Shown here: positions 1 through 9,865 of the stretch, in pieces
How positions within the stretch are numbered: position 1 is the stretch's first letter
Layout of the letters: each line of letters starts with the position of its first letter
Assembly: GCA_003574685.1 (NCBI GenBank)
Contig: QOCQ01000004.1
Location: 1-64,000 of the forward strand
Length of the DNA: 64,000 nt
Direction of reading: 5' to 3'
DNA from: Rhodospirillaceae bacterium SYSU D60007
GTDB lineage: Bacteria; Pseudomonadota; Alphaproteobacteria; Reyranellales; Reyranellaceae
Program-made: the position numbers and the translations under genes
Notes under the pieces: generated by a model
Databases searched by the model: none
What the model saw: only the letters and a program-made list of their open reading frames with translations
What the model was told of the DNA's origin: nothing

Positions 1-236
<236 letters not shown>

Positions 237-244
237 AGCCACCG

Positions 245-266
245 GGCGCGGCGACTTCGCCGCGCC
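245..266 (+). other. GC-rich hairpin between tuf and rpsJ
   Basis: A perfect 9-bp stem (GGCGCGGCG at 245-253 with CGCCGCGCC at 258-266) closes a 4-nt loop just downstream of the tuf stop. No U-tract follows, so a simple intrinsic terminator is unlikely. It could be a processing or attenuation structure in a tuf-S10 transcript. The function is inferred from position only. Confidence 0.4.
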
Positions 267-285
267 GCGCCGCGGGAGCGAGACC

Positions 286-600
<315 letters not shown>

Positions 601-625
601 CAGCCAGGCGCTGAGGGGATCGAAC

Positions 626-1366
626 ATGCGCACCGGACTGGTCGCACAGAAGGTCGGCATGACCCGCGTCTTCAACGACGCCGGCGAGCACGTGCCGGTG
701 ACCGTGCTGAAGCTGGACAACGTCCAGGTCGTGGCGGTCCGCACCGAGGAGAAGAACGGCTACAACGCCGTCCAGCTCGGCATCGGCAAGGGCAAGGTCA
801 AGGCCAAAAAGAAGAAGAACGGCGGCAGGATGCGCGGACGCGGCCTGTCGGATGCCATGCGCGTGTACTTCGACAAGCAGGGCGTGCCGCCGAAGCGCAA
901 GCTGGTCGAGTTCCGCGTCAGCAAGGACGGGTTGCTGCCGGTTGGGGCCGAGATTGCCGCCACGCATTTCCTGGCGGGCCAGTTCGTCGACGTCACCGGC
1001 ACGACGATCGGCAAGGGCTTCGCCGGCGCCATGAAGCGCTGGAACTTCGCCGGCCTCGAGGCCACGCACGGCGTGTCGATCTCGCATCGCAGCCACGGTT
1101 CGACCGGCAACCGCCAGGATCCGGGCCGCACCTTCCCCAACAAGAAGATGGCGGGACATCTCGGGGTCGAGCGCGTCACCACGCAGAACCTCAAGATCGT
1201 GTCGACCGACGCCGACCGCGGACTGATCCTGGTGCAGGGCGCGGTGCCTGGTCATGAGGGTGCCTATGTGCTGGTGCGCGATGCCGCCAAGCGCAAGGCG
1301 CCGCAGGACGTGCCGTTCCCGGCCGCGCTGAAGACGGCGCCCGACGGCGAAGCGAACAAGGGCTGA
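626..1366 (+). CDS. rplC: 50S ribosomal protein L3
   Basis: A 246-residue L3, one of the first proteins bound in 50S assembly, reaching toward the peptidyl-transferase centre. It begins [16 protein letters not shown] and contains the conserved block [20 protein letters not shown]. It is longer than the E. coli protein (209 aa), with a basic internal insert ([17 protein letters not shown], around residues 54-70) and a polar tail after [13 protein letters not shown]. The gap to rplD is 4 bp, indicating one transcript. Confidence 0.98.
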   Translation: MRTGLVAQKVGMTRVFNDAGEHVPVTVLKLDNVQVVAVRTEEKNGYNAVQLGIGKGKVKAKKKKNGGRMRGRGLSDAMRVYFDKQGVPPKRKLVEFRVSKDGLLPVGAEIAATHFLAGQFVDVTGTTIGKGFAGAMKRWNFAGLEATHGVSISHRSHGSTGNRQDPGRTFPNKKMAGHLGVERVTTQNLKIVSTDADRGLILVQGAVPGHEGAYVLVRDAAKRKAPQDVPFPAALKTAPDGEANKG

Positions 1367-1370
1367 TGTC

Positions 1371-1991
1371 ATGAAGCTCAACGTCACCACCCTTGAAGGT
1401 ACGTCGGCCGGGGAGATCGAGCTCGCCGACGCGGTCTTTGCCGCGCCGGTGCGCAAGGACATCCTGCAGCGCTGCGTCGTCTGGCAGCTAGCGCGTCGCC
1501 GCGCCGGCACGCACAAGACCAAGGGCCGCTCCGAGGTCAAGGCCACCTCGAAGAAGGTGTGGTCACAGAAGGGCACTGGCCGCGCCCGCCACGGCAACCG
1601 CGCCGCGCCGCAGTTCCGCGGCGGCGGCAAGGCTTTCGGCCCCGTCGTGCGCAGCCACGAGATCGATCTGCCCAAGAAGGTGCGCAAGCTGGCGCTGCGT
1701 TCGGCGCTGGCCTCCAAGGCCGCCGAGGGCAAGCTTGTAGTGCTCGAGTCGGCGGTCGTGGCGGAACCAAAGACCGGCAAGCTGGCGGCCTCGCTGAAGA
1801 AGCTCGGCATCGCCAACGCTCTGATTATCGGCGGCGCCGAGATCGAGGCGAATTTTGCGCGCGCCGCGCGCAACATCGCCCAGCTCGACGTGCTGCCGCA
1901 GCAGGGCGCCAACGTCTACGACATTCTGCGCCGCGACACGCTCGTGCTTACGCGCGACGCAGCAAAGCATCTCGAGGAGCGCCTGCAATGA
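1371..1991 (+). CDS. rplD: 50S ribosomal protein L4
   Basis: A 206-residue L4. It has the basic extended loop ([22 protein letters not shown]) that lines the peptide exit tunnel, then [24 protein letters not shown]. In enterobacteria L4 autoregulates the S10 operon; no comparable leader is visible here, because only 49 bp separate tuf from rpsJ. The last base pairs overlap the rplW start (ATGA), so translation is probably coupled. Confidence 0.98.
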   Translation: MKLNVTTLEGTSAGEIELADAVFAAPVRKDILQRCVVWQLARRRAGTHKTKGRSEVKATSKKVWSQKGTGRARHGNRAAPQFRGGGKAFGPVVRSHEIDLPKKVRKLALRSALASKAAEGKLVVLESAVVAEPKTGKLAASLKKLGIANALIIGGAEIEANFARAARNIAQLDVLPQQGANVYDILRRDTLVLTRDAAKHLEERLQ

Positions 1992-2305
1992 GCGTTGCCC
2001 GCAAGCCAACCCTCTCTCGCGCGCGCATGTACGAGCTGGTGCGCCGGCCCGTCATTACAGAAAAGTCGACCGGCGGCAGTGAGCACGGCCAGGTGACGTT
2101 CGAGGTGCCGCTGGACGCCAGCAAGCCGGAGATCAAGGCGGCCGTCGAGGGGCTGTTCAACGTCAAGGTCAAGGCGGTGAACACCATCGTCGTCGGCGGC
2201 AAGAAGAAGGTCTTCAAGGGCATCCGCGGTCGTCGCAGCGACTGGAAGAAGGCTGTCATCTCGCTGGCCGAGGGCAGCAAGATCGACGTCACCACGGGTC
2301 TGTGA
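1988..2305 (+). CDS. rplW: 50S ribosomal protein L23
   Basis: A 105-residue L23, the tunnel-exit protein that docks trigger factor and SRP. The start is ATG at 1988, overlapping the rplD stop by 4 bp, giving [28 protein letters not shown]. The conserved core is VITEKST, then [21 protein letters not shown] and [15 protein letters not shown] longer in-frame extension upstream (to 1559) runs through rplD in another frame and is not used. Confidence 0.97.
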   Translation: MSVARKPTLSRARMYELVRRPVITEKSTGGSEHGQVTFEVPLDASKPEIKAAVEGLFNVKVKAVNTIVVGGKKKVFKGIRGRRSDWKKAVISLAEGSKIDVTTGL

Positions 2306-2318
2306 GGCGGACTGAACC

Positions 2319-3149
2319 ATGGCGCTGAAATCCTACAAGCCGGTCACCCCCTCGCTGCGCCAGCTCGTGCTGGTCGATCGCTCGGGGCTGCACAAGGGCA
2401 AGCCGGTCAAGGCCCTCACCGAGGGCAAGCGGAACACCGGCGGCCGCAACAATCATGGCCATGTCACCGGGCCGCACCGCGGCGGCGGGCACAAGCGTCG
2501 CTACCGCGTGGTCGACTTCAAGCGTCGCAAGTTCGACCAGCCGGCGACAGTCGAGCGGCTGGAGTACGATCCCAACCGAACCGCTTTTCTGGCGCTGGTG
2601 AAGTACGCTGACGGTGAGTTGGCCTATATCCTGGCGCCGCAGCGCCTGAAGGCCGGCGACCAGGTTGTCGCGGGCGAGCGGGTCGACATCAAGCCTGGCA
2701 ATGCCATGCCGCTGGCGAACATGCCGGTCGGCACCATCGTGCACAACGTCGAGATGAAGCCGGGCAAGGGCGGCCAGATCGCGCGTTCGGCGGGCACCTA
2801 TTGCCAGCTCGTCGGCAAGGACGCGGGCTATGCCCAGCTCAAGCTGTCGTCGGGCGAGGTGCGCATGGTGCGCGGCGAGTGCCTGGCAACGGTCGGTGCG
2901 GTGAGCAACCCCGACCAGCAGAACGTGAACTACGGCAAGGCGGGCCGCATCCGCTGGCTCGGCCGCCGGCCGGTGACGCGCGGTGTGGCGATGAACCCCA
3001 TCGACCATCCGCATGGCGGCGGCGAAGGGCGCACCTCGGGCGGCCGTCATCCGGTCACCCCGTGGGGCAAGCCGACCAAGGGGAAGAAGACCCGGCGCAA
3101 CAAGTCGACGGACCGGTTCATCATCCGCCGTCGCCAGGCGACGCGCTGA
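2319..3149 (+). CDS. rplB: 50S ribosomal protein L2
   Basis: A 276-residue L2, of normal length, needed for subunit association and peptidyl-transferase function. It has the typical start [20 protein letters not shown], the [22 protein letters not shown] block, and the C-terminal signature around the functionally critical histidine ([20 protein letters not shown]). It is followed 24 bp later by rpsS in the usual S10-operon order. Confidence 0.98.
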   Translation: MALKSYKPVTPSLRQLVLVDRSGLHKGKPVKALTEGKRNTGGRNNHGHVTGPHRGGGHKRRYRVVDFKRRKFDQPATVERLEYDPNRTAFLALVKYADGELAYILAPQRLKAGDQVVAGERVDIKPGNAMPLANMPVGTIVHNVEMKPGKGGQIARSAGTYCQLVGKDAGYAQLKLSSGEVRMVRGECLATVGAVSNPDQQNVNYGKAGRIRWLGRRPVTRGVAMNPIDHPHGGGEGRTSGGRHPVTPWGKPTKGKKTRRNKSTDRFIIRRRQATR

Positions 3150-3173
3150 GCGTCGGGTCAGAGGAGGACGATC

Positions 3174-3452
3174 GTGGCACGTTCCGTCTGGAAAGGTCCG
3201 ATGGTGGACGGCTATCTGCTGAAGAAGGCAGACACCGCCCGGCAGTCGAGCCGCAACGAGGTCATCAAGACGTGGTCGCGGCGCTCGACGATCCTGCCGC
3301 AATTCGTCGGGCTGACGTTCGGCGTCTATAACGGCCACAAGTTCATTCCCGTCCTGGTGAGCGAGGAAATGGTGGGCCACAAGTTCGGCGAGTTCGCGCC
3401 GACGCGGGTCTTTCATGGCCACTCCGGCGGCGACAAGAAGGTGAGCAAGTAG
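3174..3452 (+). CDS. rpsS: 30S ribosomal protein S19
   Basis: A 92-residue S19 of the 30S head, a partner of S13. It starts with GTG at 3174, preceded by a strong GAGGAGG at 3161-3167, so the protein begins [19 protein letters not shown]. The conserved end [19 protein letters not shown] is present. The gap to rplV is 8 bp. Confidence 0.97.
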   Translation: MARSVWKGPMVDGYLLKKADTARQSSRNEVIKTWSRRSTILPQFVGLTFGVYNGHKFIPVLVSEEMVGHKFGEFAPTRVFHGHSGGDKKVSK

Positions 3453-3460
3453 GTCGCGCC

Positions 3461-3853
3461 ATGAGCAAGCCTGCACGTCCCCGCCGGCTGGCGGACACCG
3501 AATCCCGGGCAGTGGCGCGGATGATCCGTGTCAGCCCGCGCAAGCTCAACCTGGTCGCCGGCCAGATCCGCGGCAAGGCCGCCGCCGCCGCGGTGAACGA
3601 GCTCAGGTTCTCGCGCAAGCGCATCGCCGAAGACGTGCGCAAGGCGCTGGAGTCGGCGATTGCCAACGCCGAGAACAACCACCAGCTCGACGTCGACCGG
3701 CTGGTCGTCGCCGAGGCCAGCGTCGGCAAGGCGCTGGTGCTGAAGCGATTTCACGCCCGCGCCCGCGGCCGCGGCGCCGGCATCCTGAAGCCGTTCAGCA
3801 ACCTCACCATCGTGGTGCGGGAGCGCGAGCAGGCGGCGGAGGAGACGGAGTAA
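3461..3853 (+). CDS. rplV: 50S ribosomal protein L22
   Basis: A 130-residue L22 whose beta-hairpin lines the exit tunnel (macrolide-sensitive region). The core is [21 protein letters not shown] through [21 protein letters not shown]. It carries an N-terminal extension of about 14 residues ([14 protein letters not shown]) relative to E. coli. The TAA stop shares its last base with the ATG of rpsC, so the genes overlap by 1 bp. Confidence 0.97.
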   Translation: MSKPARPRRLADTESRAVARMIRVSPRKLNLVAGQIRGKAAAAAVNELRFSRKRIAEDVRKALESAIANAENNHQLDVDRLVVAEASVGKALVLKRFHARARGRGAGILKPFSNLTIVVREREQAAEETE

Positions 3854-4536
3854 TGGGACAGAAGGTCAATCCCATCGGCCTGCGCCTGGGTGTGAACCGC
3901 ACCTGGGATTCGCGCTGGTACGCCAGCAACGAGTACGCCAACCTGCTGCACGAGGACCTGCGCCTGCGCAAGTTCCTGCGCGGCCGGCTGGCGCAGGCCG
4001 GCGTCAGCAAGATCATCATCGAGCGGCCGGCGAAGAAAGCGCGCGTAACGATCCACACCGCGCGTCCGGGCGTGGTGATCGGCAAGAAGGGCGCCGACAT
4101 CGAAAAGCTGCGCCAGGACCTGGCCCGGCTGTCGAGCTCGGGCGAGGTCAGCCTCAACATTGTCGAGATCCGTAAGCCCGAGATCGATGCCACCCTGATC
4201 GCCGAGAGCATTGCCCAGCAGCTTGAGCGCCGCGTCGCGTTCCGCCGGGCGATGAAGCGGGCGGTGCAGTCGGCCATGCGTCTGGGCGCCCAGGGTATCC
4301 GCATCAACTGCTCGGGACGCCTCGGCGGCGCTGAGATCGCGCGCATGGAGTGGTATCGCGAGGGCCGCGTGCCCCTGCACACGCTGCGCGCCGATGTCGA
4401 TTACGGCACTGCGACTGCCTTCACCACCTTCGGTACCTGCGGAGTCAAGGTGTGGGTGTTCAAGGGCGAGATCATGGTCCACGACCCGATGGCCCAGGAC
4501 AAGCTCGCCGCGGAAACGCAGCAGGGCCGGGCCTGA
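3853..4536 (+). CDS. rpsC: 30S ribosomal protein S3
   Basis: A 227-residue S3 located at the mRNA entry tunnel. It begins [22 protein letters not shown]. The KH domain shows the motif [14 protein letters not shown], and the C-terminal domain has [35 protein letters not shown]. Length matches the family. Its start overlaps the rplV stop by one base. Confidence 0.98.
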   Translation: MGQKVNPIGLRLGVNRTWDSRWYASNEYANLLHEDLRLRKFLRGRLAQAGVSKIIIERPAKKARVTIHTARPGVVIGKKGADIEKLRQDLARLSSSGEVSLNIVEIRKPEIDATLIAESIAQQLERRVAFRRAMKRAVQSAMRLGAQGIRINCSGRLGGAEIARMEWYREGRVPLHTLRADVDYGTATAFTTFGTCGVKVWVFKGEIMVHDPMAQDKLAAETQQGRA

Positions 4537-4556
4537 TCGGAAGGTAGTACGCCGCC

Positions 4557-4982
4557 ATGATGAGTCCCAAGAGAACCAGGTTCCGCAAGGCCTTCAAGGG
4601 CCGGATCAGCGGTGCTGCCAAGGGCGGCACGACGCTGGCGTTCGGCGCCTTCGGCCTGAAGGCGTTGGAGCCCGAGCGTGTCAGCGCCCGCCAGATCGAG
4701 GCCGCCCGTCGTGCCATCACGCGCCACATGAAGCGTACCGGCCGCGTCTGGATTCGCCTGTTCCCGGACGTACCTGTGTCCAGCAAGCCGGCCGAGGTGC
4801 GCATGGGCAGCGGCAAGGGTGCGCCCGAGTTCTGGGTGTGCCGCGTCAAGCCGGGCCGCATCATGTTCGAGATCGACGGCGTGCCGGAGCCGATTGCGCG
4901 CGAGGCCTTCGCGCTGGGTGCCGCCAAGCTGCCGATCAAGACCAGGTTCATCAGCCGCAGCATGACCGTGGGAGGCGCATGA
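4557..4982 (+). CDS. rplP: 50S ribosomal protein L16
   Basis: A 141-residue L16 (or 140 if the second of two adjacent ATG codons is used) near the A-site. Residues [25 protein letters not shown] and the later [20 protein letters not shown], with [20 protein letters not shown], are diagnostic. Its TGA at 4980-4982 overlaps the start region of rpmC. Confidence 0.97.
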   Translation: MMSPKRTRFRKAFKGRISGAAKGGTTLAFGAFGLKALEPERVSARQIEAARRAITRHMKRTGRVWIRLFPDVPVSSKPAEVRMGSGKGAPEFWVCRVKPGRIMFEIDGVPEPIAREAFALGAAKLPIKTRFISRSMTVGGA

Positions 4983-5236
4983 TGAGCGATGCTTCCGATC
5001 TGCGGGCGAAGACCGTGGACGAGCTCAAGACGCAGCTCACCGACCTGCGCCGCGAGTCGTTCAATCTCCGCTTCCAGAAGGCCAGCGGCCAGCTCGACAA
5101 CACGGCCCGCATGCGGCTGGTCCGGCGCGACATCGCCCGTATCCGCACGCTGCTGGTCGAGAAGACCGGCGACACGGCCCGCGCGCGCCGCGCCCGCCAG
5201 CAGGCGGCGCGCGCCCAGGCCAGGGCCGCAGGCTGA
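4982..5236 (+). CDS. rpmC: 50S ribosomal protein L29
   Basis: A small helical L29 (84 residues from ATG 4982; 85 from the adjacent ATG at 4979, which would give a 4-bp ATGA overlap with rplP). It starts [19 protein letters not shown] and contains the family motif [14 protein letters not shown] and [15 protein letters not shown]. It ends in an Arg/Ala-rich tail ([18 protein letters not shown]) longer than in E. coli L29 (63 aa). It lies near the tunnel exit beside L23. Confidence 0.95.
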   Translation: MSDASDLRAKTVDELKTQLTDLRRESFNLRFQKASGQLDNTARMRLVRRDIARIRTLLVEKTGDTARARRARQQAARAQARAAG

Positions 5237-5246
5237 GGAACCCGAG

Positions 5247-5489
5247 ATGCCAAGAAGAATCCTGCAGGGCGTCGTCGTCAGCGACAAGATGGACAAGACC
5301 ATCGTCGTCGAGGTCGAGCGGCGCGTTCAGCACCCCATCTACAAGAAGTTCATCCGCCGCTCGAAGCGGTACCACGCGCATGACGAGTCCAACGCCATCA
5401 AGATCGGGCAGACCGTGCGCATCATCGAGAGCCGGCCGCTCAGCAAGACCAAGCGGTGGGTCGTCCTGACGGAAGGAGCGGCGTCCTGA
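5247..5489 (+). CDS. rpsQ: 30S ribosomal protein S17
   Basis: An 80-residue S17 with the OB-fold signature [20 protein letters not shown], then [19 protein letters not shown] and [16 protein letters not shown]. The ATG at 5247 is preceded by GAGGAACCCGAG. It lies 10 bp after rpmC in canonical order. Confidence 0.97.
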   Translation: MPRRILQGVVVSDKMDKTIVVEVERRVQHPIYKKFIRRSKRYHAHDESNAIKIGQTVRIIESRPLSKTKRWVVLTEGAAS

Positions 5490-5510
5490 CGCCGTGCCGG
5501 GGAGCAGATC

Positions 5511-5879
5511 ATGATCCAGATGCAAACCAACCTGGACGTCGCCGACAACTCCGGCGCGCGCAGGGTGCAGTGCATCAAGGTGCTCGGCGGCTCTAAGCGC
5601 AAGACCGCCACGATCGGCGACGTGATCGTCGTGTCGATCAAGGACGCCATTCCGCGCGGCAAGGTCAAGAAGGGCGAGGTGCACCGGGCCGTAATCGTGC
5701 GCACCGCGCGCGAGATCAGGCGGCCGGACGGTAGCGCCATCCGCTTCGACCGCAACGCCGCCGTGCTGATCACCAAGCAGGACGAGCCCATCGGGACACG
5801 CATCTTCGGGCCGGTGACGCGCGAGCTGCGCGCCCGCAAGTTCATGAAGATCATCTCGCTGGCACCCGAGGTGCTGTAA
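5511..5879 (+). CDS. rplN: 50S ribosomal protein L14
   Basis: A 122-residue L14, exactly the family length, at the subunit interface. It starts [27 protein letters not shown] and contains [13 protein letters not shown] and [13 protein letters not shown]. It is separated from rpsQ by 21 bp. In E. coli the spc operon starts with this gene; no separate promoter is clear here. Confidence 0.98.
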   Translation: MIQMQTNLDVADNSGARRVQCIKVLGGSKRKTATIGDVIVVSIKDAIPRGKVKKGEVHRAVIVRTAREIRRPDGSAIRFDRNAAVLITKQDEPIGTRIFGPVTRELRARKFMKIISLAPEVL

Positions 5880-5892
5880 GGAGCGCCCAGAC

Positions 5893-6216
5893 ATGCCGAA
5901 GATGAAGATCAGGAAGGGCGACCGCGTGGTGGTCATCACCGGCCGCGACAAGGGCAAGCAGGGCGAGGTGGTGCGCGTGCTGCCGGACGAGAACCGCGTG
6001 GTCATCGCCGGCATCAACCTGCGCAAGCGCCACAAGAAGGCGCGCACGCAGGCCGAGCAGAGCCAGATCGTCACGTTCGAGGCGCCGATTCATGCCTCCA
6101 ACGTCGCCCATATCGATCCCGCGAACGGCAAACCGACGCGGGTCGGCTACAAGTTCCTTGAGGATGGCCGCAAGGTGCGCGTGGCGCGCGCCTCGGGCGA
6201 GCAGATCGACCGGTAG
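5893..6216 (+). CDS. rplX: 50S ribosomal protein L24
   Basis: A 107-residue L24, a 50S assembly initiator. The KOW motif is visible near the N-terminus ([36 protein letters not shown], read in parts). The C-terminal zinc-free form ends [12 protein letters not shown]. It lies 13 bp after rplN, with AAGGAG 12 bp before its ATG. Confidence 0.97.
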   Translation: MPKMKIRKGDRVVVITGRDKGKQGEVVRVLPDENRVVIAGINLRKRHKKARTQAEQSQIVTFEAPIHASNVAHIDPANGKPTRVGYKFLEDGRKVRVARASGEQIDR

Positions 6217-6225
6217 GGAAGAACC

Positions 6226-6768
6226 ATGGCCTCCCGTCTGCAAGAGCACTACGAGAAGACGATCAAGCCGGCGCTACGCCAGGAGTTCGGCTACGGCAAC
6301 GCCCTGGAAGTGCCGCGCATCGAGAAGATCGTCATCAACATGGGCGTCGGCGAAGCCGTCGGCGACCGCAAGGCCGTCGAGAACGCCGCCGCCGAGCTGG
6401 CTCTCATCAGCGGCCAGAGGGCGGTGATCACCAAGGCCCGCAAGTCGATCGCCACCTTCAAGGTGCGCGAAGGCATGCCGCTGGGCTGCAAGGTGACGCT
6501 GCGGCGCGAACGTATGTACGAGTTCCTCGATCGCCTGGTGAATATCGCGCTGCCGCGTGTGCGCGATTTCCGCGGCCTGAACGGAAAGTCCTTCGATGGC
6601 CGCGGCAACTACGCGCTCGGCCTGAAGGAGCAGCTCGTGTTCCCCGAGATCGACTATGACAAGGTCGACAAGGTCCGGGGCATGGACATCATCATCTGCA
6701 CCACCGCGCAGACGGACGCCGAGGCCAAGGCGCTGCTGCGGGGCTTCGATTTCCCCTTCTACAACTGA
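6226..6768 (+). CDS. rplE: 50S ribosomal protein L5
   Basis: A 180-residue L5 that binds 5S rRNA in the central protuberance. Family blocks are [37 protein letters not shown] and the C-terminal [17 protein letters not shown] followed by [11 protein letters not shown]. Length is normal. It is 9 bp downstream of rplX. Confidence 0.98.
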   Translation: MASRLQEHYEKTIKPALRQEFGYGNALEVPRIEKIVINMGVGEAVGDRKAVENAAAELALISGQRAVITKARKSIATFKVREGMPLGCKVTLRRERMYEFLDRLVNIALPRVRDFRGLNGKSFDGRGNYALGLKEQLVFPEIDYDKVDKVRGMDIIICTTAQTDAEAKALLRGFDFPFYN

Positions 6769-6786
6769 GGGGCGGGAGACGGTCAC

Positions 6787-7092
6787 ATGGCCAAGACGAG
6801 CATGGTCGAAAAGAACAAGCGCCGCCAGAAGCTGTCGAAGCAGCAGCTCGCGCGGCGTGCGGCCCTCAAGAAGATCGTGATGGATCGCTCCAGGCCGATC
6901 GAGGAGCGCTTTGAAGCGCAACTCAGGCTCAACGAGCTGCCGCGCAACGGTGCGCGCGTTCGCGTACGCAACCGCTGCGAGATGACCGGGCGCCCGCGCG
7001 GTGTCTACCGCAAGTTCCGGCTGTCGCGCATCGGCCTGCGCGACCTGGCCTCGCGAGGCCAGCTTCCGGGCGTGGTCAAGTCGAGCTGGTGA
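6787..7092 (+). CDS. rpsN: 30S ribosomal protein S14 (zinc-independent type)
   Basis: A 101-residue S14 of the long C-minus class, with no CxxC zinc pairs. It begins [20 protein letters not shown] and ends with [39 protein letters not shown] (quoted in parts). It binds in the 30S head next to S19 and S10. Its single cysteine in [10 protein letters not shown] does not form a zinc site. Confidence 0.97.
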   Translation: MAKTSMVEKNKRRQKLSKQQLARRAALKKIVMDRSRPIEERFEAQLRLNELPRNGARVRVRNRCEMTGRPRGVYRKFRLSRIGLRDLASRGQLPGVVKSSW

Positions 7093-7108
7093 GACGGAGA
7101 AACCGATT

Positions 7109-7507
7109 ATGGCGATGAGCGATCCCGTCGGTGACATGCTGACACGGATCCGGAACGGGCAGTCGGCCCGTCTGGACAGTGTCACGGCGCCCGCCTCGCG
7201 GCTGCGCGCCAACGTGCTCGACGTCCTGCAGCGCGAAGGATTCATCCGCGGCTTCTTCGAGGAAGAACTTCGTCCCGGCGTGCGCGAGCTGCGCATCGAG
7301 CTGAAGTACGACAACGGACGGCCGGTGATCCGCGAGATCAAGCGCGTCTCCAAGCCTGGCCGGCGGATCTATTCGAAGATTGCCGACCTGCCCAAGCACT
7401 ACAACGGGCTTGGCATCTCGATCCTGTCGACGCCCCGCGGCGTCATGTCCGACAACGAGGCCCGCGTCGCCAATGTTGGCGGCGAGGTCATCTGCAAGGT
7501 GTTCTGA
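7109..7507 (+). CDS. rpsH: 30S ribosomal protein S8
   Basis: A 132-residue S8 that binds the central domain of 16S rRNA. The ATG at 7109 gives [18 protein letters not shown]. Conserved segments are [22 protein letters not shown] and [24 protein letters not shown]. In E. coli S8 represses spc operon translation; whether that holds here cannot be seen. It is separated by 2 bp from rplF. Confidence 0.97.
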   Translation: MAMSDPVGDMLTRIRNGQSARLDSVTAPASRLRANVLDVLQREGFIRGFFEEELRPGVRELRIELKYDNGRPVIREIKRVSKPGRRIYSKIADLPKHYNGLGISILSTPRGVMSDNEARVANVGGEVICKVF

Positions 7508-7509
7508 CC

Positions 7510-8043
7510 ATGTCGCGCGTCGGCAAGAATCCCGTTCCCATCCCGGCGGGTGTCACCGTCGAAGTTGCGGGGCAGACGGTCAAGGCCAAGGGCAAGAAGG
7601 GCGAGCTGTCGCTGCGTGTCGCCGACGAGATCATCGTGGCCCGCGAGGGCAACGAGATCACGGTGAAGATGCGCGAGGACACCAAGCGCTCCCGCGTGCT
7701 TTGGGGCACCAGCCGCGCCCTGCTGCGCAATCTGGTCCAGGGCGCTCACGAGGGCTATACCGTCAACCTTCTGATCGAGGGCGTGGGCTACCGCGCAGCG
7801 GCGGACGCGAAGGCCCTGAAGCTGCAGTTGGGGTTCAGCCACGAGGTCACCTATCCGATCCCCACCGGCATCGGCATCAAGACGCCGAAGCCGACGGAGA
7901 TCGAGATCAGCGGTGCTGATCGCCAGCGGGTCGGCCAGGTGGCAGCCGAGATTCGCGGCATGAAGCCGCCCGAGCCCTACAAGGGCAAGGGCATCAGGTA
8001 CGCGGGCGAGCACATCCTGCGCAAGGAAGGCAAGAAGAAGTAG
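7510..8043 (+). CDS. rplF: 50S ribosomal protein L6
   Basis: A 177-residue L6, of normal length, near the sarcin-ricin loop and GTPase centre. It starts [19 protein letters not shown]. The two duplicated alpha/beta domains are evident, and the C-terminal signature [24 protein letters not shown] is complete. Confidence 0.98.
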   Translation: MSRVGKNPVPIPAGVTVEVAGQTVKAKGKKGELSLRVADEIIVAREGNEITVKMREDTKRSRVLWGTSRALLRNLVQGAHEGYTVNLLIEGVGYRAAADAKALKLQLGFSHEVTYPIPTGIGIKTPKPTEIEISGADRQRVGQVAAEIRGMKPPEPYKGKGIRYAGEHILRKEGKKK

Positions 8044-8058
8044 GGCCGGAGCACGACC

Positions 8059-8415
8059 ATGTCCGAGAGTCTGTTCGAACGGCGCCGGCGGCGCGTGCGG
8101 CATCAGCTCCGCAGCAAGGCAGGCGAGCGTCCGCGGCTGAGCGTGTTCCGCTCCAGCAAGCACATCTATGCCCAGGTGATCGACGATGCGAAGGGCCATA
8201 CCATGGCAGCCGCGTCATCGGCGGATGCCGAGCTGAAGGGCAAGCTCAAGACCGGCGCCGACAAGGCAGCGGCGGTCGAGGTGGGCAAGCTCATCGCGGC
8301 GCGCGCCATCAAGGCCGGGGTCAGCCAGGTGGTGTTTGACCGCGGTGCTTACCTTTTCCATGGCCGCGTCAAGGCGCTGGCCGACGCCGCCCGCGAAGGC
8401 GGTCTGGCGTTCTGA
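8059..8415 (+). CDS. rplR: 50S ribosomal protein L18
   Basis: A 118-residue L18 that binds 5S rRNA with L5. Motifs are [18 protein letters not shown] and the C-terminal [26 protein letters not shown]. Length is typical. The gap to rpsE is 17 bp. Confidence 0.97.
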   Translation: MSESLFERRRRRVRHQLRSKAGERPRLSVFRSSKHIYAQVIDDAKGHTMAAASSADAELKGKLKTGADKAAAVEVGKLIAARAIKAGVSQVVFDRGAYLFHGRVKALADAAREGGLAF

Positions 8416-8432
8416 TCAGGAGACGATAGACC

Positions 8433-9071
8433 ATGGCACGTGCACCGGGTTCGGGCCGCGGCCCGCGCGAGGGCGGCGAAGGCGCCGGCGGCCGCGGCCG
8501 CCGGTCGGATCGCGAGGGCGGTCGCGGCCAGCGGCGCGATGCGGGCGCCGAGCGCGAGGAGAGCGAACTCGTCGACCGCCTCGTCGACATCAACCGTGTG
8601 TCCAAGACGGTCAAGGGCGGCAAGCGCTTCGGCTTTGCTGCCATCGTGGTTGTCGGCGACCAGCGCGGGCGTGTCGGTTACGGCACCGGCAAGGCGCGCG
8701 AGGTGCCCGAGGCGATCCGCAAGGCGACCGAAGCCGCCAAGCGCGGCATGATGCGGGTGGCGCTGCGCGAAGGCCGCACGCTGCATCATGACGTGGTGGG
8801 CCATTTCGGCGCCGGTCGCGTGGTGCTGCGCTCGGCACCGGCCGGCACCGGCATCATTGCCGGTGGCGCCATGCGCGCCGTGTTCGAGACGGTGGGGCTG
8901 AAGGACGTCGTTGCCAAGTCGGTGGGAACTTCCAATCCCCACAACATGATCAAGGCAACCTTCGATGCCCTGGGCAGCGTCCAGTCGCCGCGTACGGTGG
9001 CGGCGCGCCGCGGCAAGAAGGTGGCTGACATTCTCGGCCGCCGCGACGAGCAGGCGGTCGAAGCGGCCTGA
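8433..9071 (+). CDS. rpsE: 30S ribosomal protein S5 with Gly/Arg-rich N-terminal extension
   Basis: A 212-residue S5, compared with about 167 in E. coli. The first 45 or so residues are a low-complexity Gly/Arg/Glu stretch ([20 protein letters not shown], then [15 protein letters not shown]) that should be disordered. The conserved protein starts near [18 protein letters not shown], followed by [19 protein letters not shown] and [10 protein letters not shown]5 helps decoding fidelity and lies at the mRNA entry. Extensions of S5 are known in alphaproteobacteria; the RG-richness here is notable. Confidence 0.97.
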   Translation: MARAPGSGRGPREGGEGAGGRGRRSDREGGRGQRRDAGAEREESELVDRLVDINRVSKTVKGGKRFGFAAIVVVGDQRGRVGYGTGKAREVPEAIRKATEAAKRGMMRVALREGRTLHHDVVGHFGAGRVVLRSAPAGTGIIAGGAMRAVFETVGLKDVVAKSVGTSNPHNMIKATFDALGSVQSPRTVAARRGKKVADILGRRDEQAVEAA

Positions 9072-9082
9072 GGAGAGCGATC

Positions 9083-9274
9083 GTGTCCGCCAAGCCGACC
9101 ATCAAGGTGACCCAGATCGGCAGTCCGATCGGTCGCACCAGGAGCCAGCGTGAGACCCTGATCGGTCTCGGTCTCAACAAGCGCCATCGCAGCCGCGTGC
9201 TTGAAGACACGCCCGCGGTGCGCGGCATGATCAACAAGGTCCATCACCTCGTCCGGATCGAGCCGGCGAAGTGA
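9083..9274 (+). CDS. rpmD: 50S ribosomal protein L30
   Basis: A 63-residue L30 starting at GTG 9083, after GAGGAG at 9070-9075. The protein begins [20 protein letters not shown] and contains the family's [25 protein letters not shown] (in part). Size is normal. It is followed 49 bp later by rplO. Confidence 0.96.
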   Translation: MSAKPTIKVTQIGSPIGRTRSQRETLIGLGLNKRHRSRVLEDTPAVRGMINKVHHLVRIEPAK

Positions 9275-9323
9275 GCGGCCAGCGGCCGGTTGCGGCCGCG
9301 CCTGGCGTTCGGGAACCGCAGTC

Positions 9324-9803
9324 ATGAAGCTGAATGAAATCTCCGACAATCCCGGTGCGCGCAAGCCGCGCATGCGGGTCGGCCGTGGCATCGGCTCGGG
9401 CAAGGGCAAGACGGGCGGCCGCGGCGTGAAGGGCCAGAAGTCGCGCGCGGGCGTAGCCGTCAAGGGGTTCGAGGGTGGCCAGATGCCGCTCCACCGCCGG
9501 CTGCCCAAGCGCGGGTTCGTCAAACCGTTCCGGCGCGAATATGCCGAAGTGAACCTGGGTGCCTTGCAGAAGGCCATCGACGCCGGCCGGCTCGACGCCA
9601 GCAAGCCGGTTGATGCCGCTGCCTTGCAGGCCGCCGGTCTCGTTACCAAGTTGCGTGATGGCGTGCGCCTGCTTGGTAAAGGCGAGCTGACGGCCAGCGT
9701 AACCCTTTCCGTCGCCGGGGCCTCCGGGCCGGCCATTGCGGCCGTCGAGAAGGCGGGAGGCAAGGTGGAGATCGCCGGGACCGGCCAGAAGGCTGCCGCC
9801 TAG
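9324..9803 (+). CDS. rplO: 50S ribosomal protein L15
   Basis: A 159-residue L15, a late 50S assembly protein. It shows [20 protein letters not shown], the glycine-rich [22 protein letters not shown] region, and the [18 protein letters not shown] block. The C-terminal domain is complete. It lies 62 bp upstream of secY. Confidence 0.97.
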   Translation: MKLNEISDNPGARKPRMRVGRGIGSGKGKTGGRGVKGQKSRAGVAVKGFEGGQMPLHRRLPKRGFVKPFRREYAEVNLGALQKAIDAGRLDASKPVDAAALQAAGLVTKLRDGVRLLGKGELTASVTLSVAGASGPAIAAVEKAGGKVEIAGTGQKAAA

Positions 9804-9865
9804 GCATCCACGCCGCCCAGAGTGAGTCCGGCGGGACGCCGTCGGCTCGTCGAGGATCAAACCGC

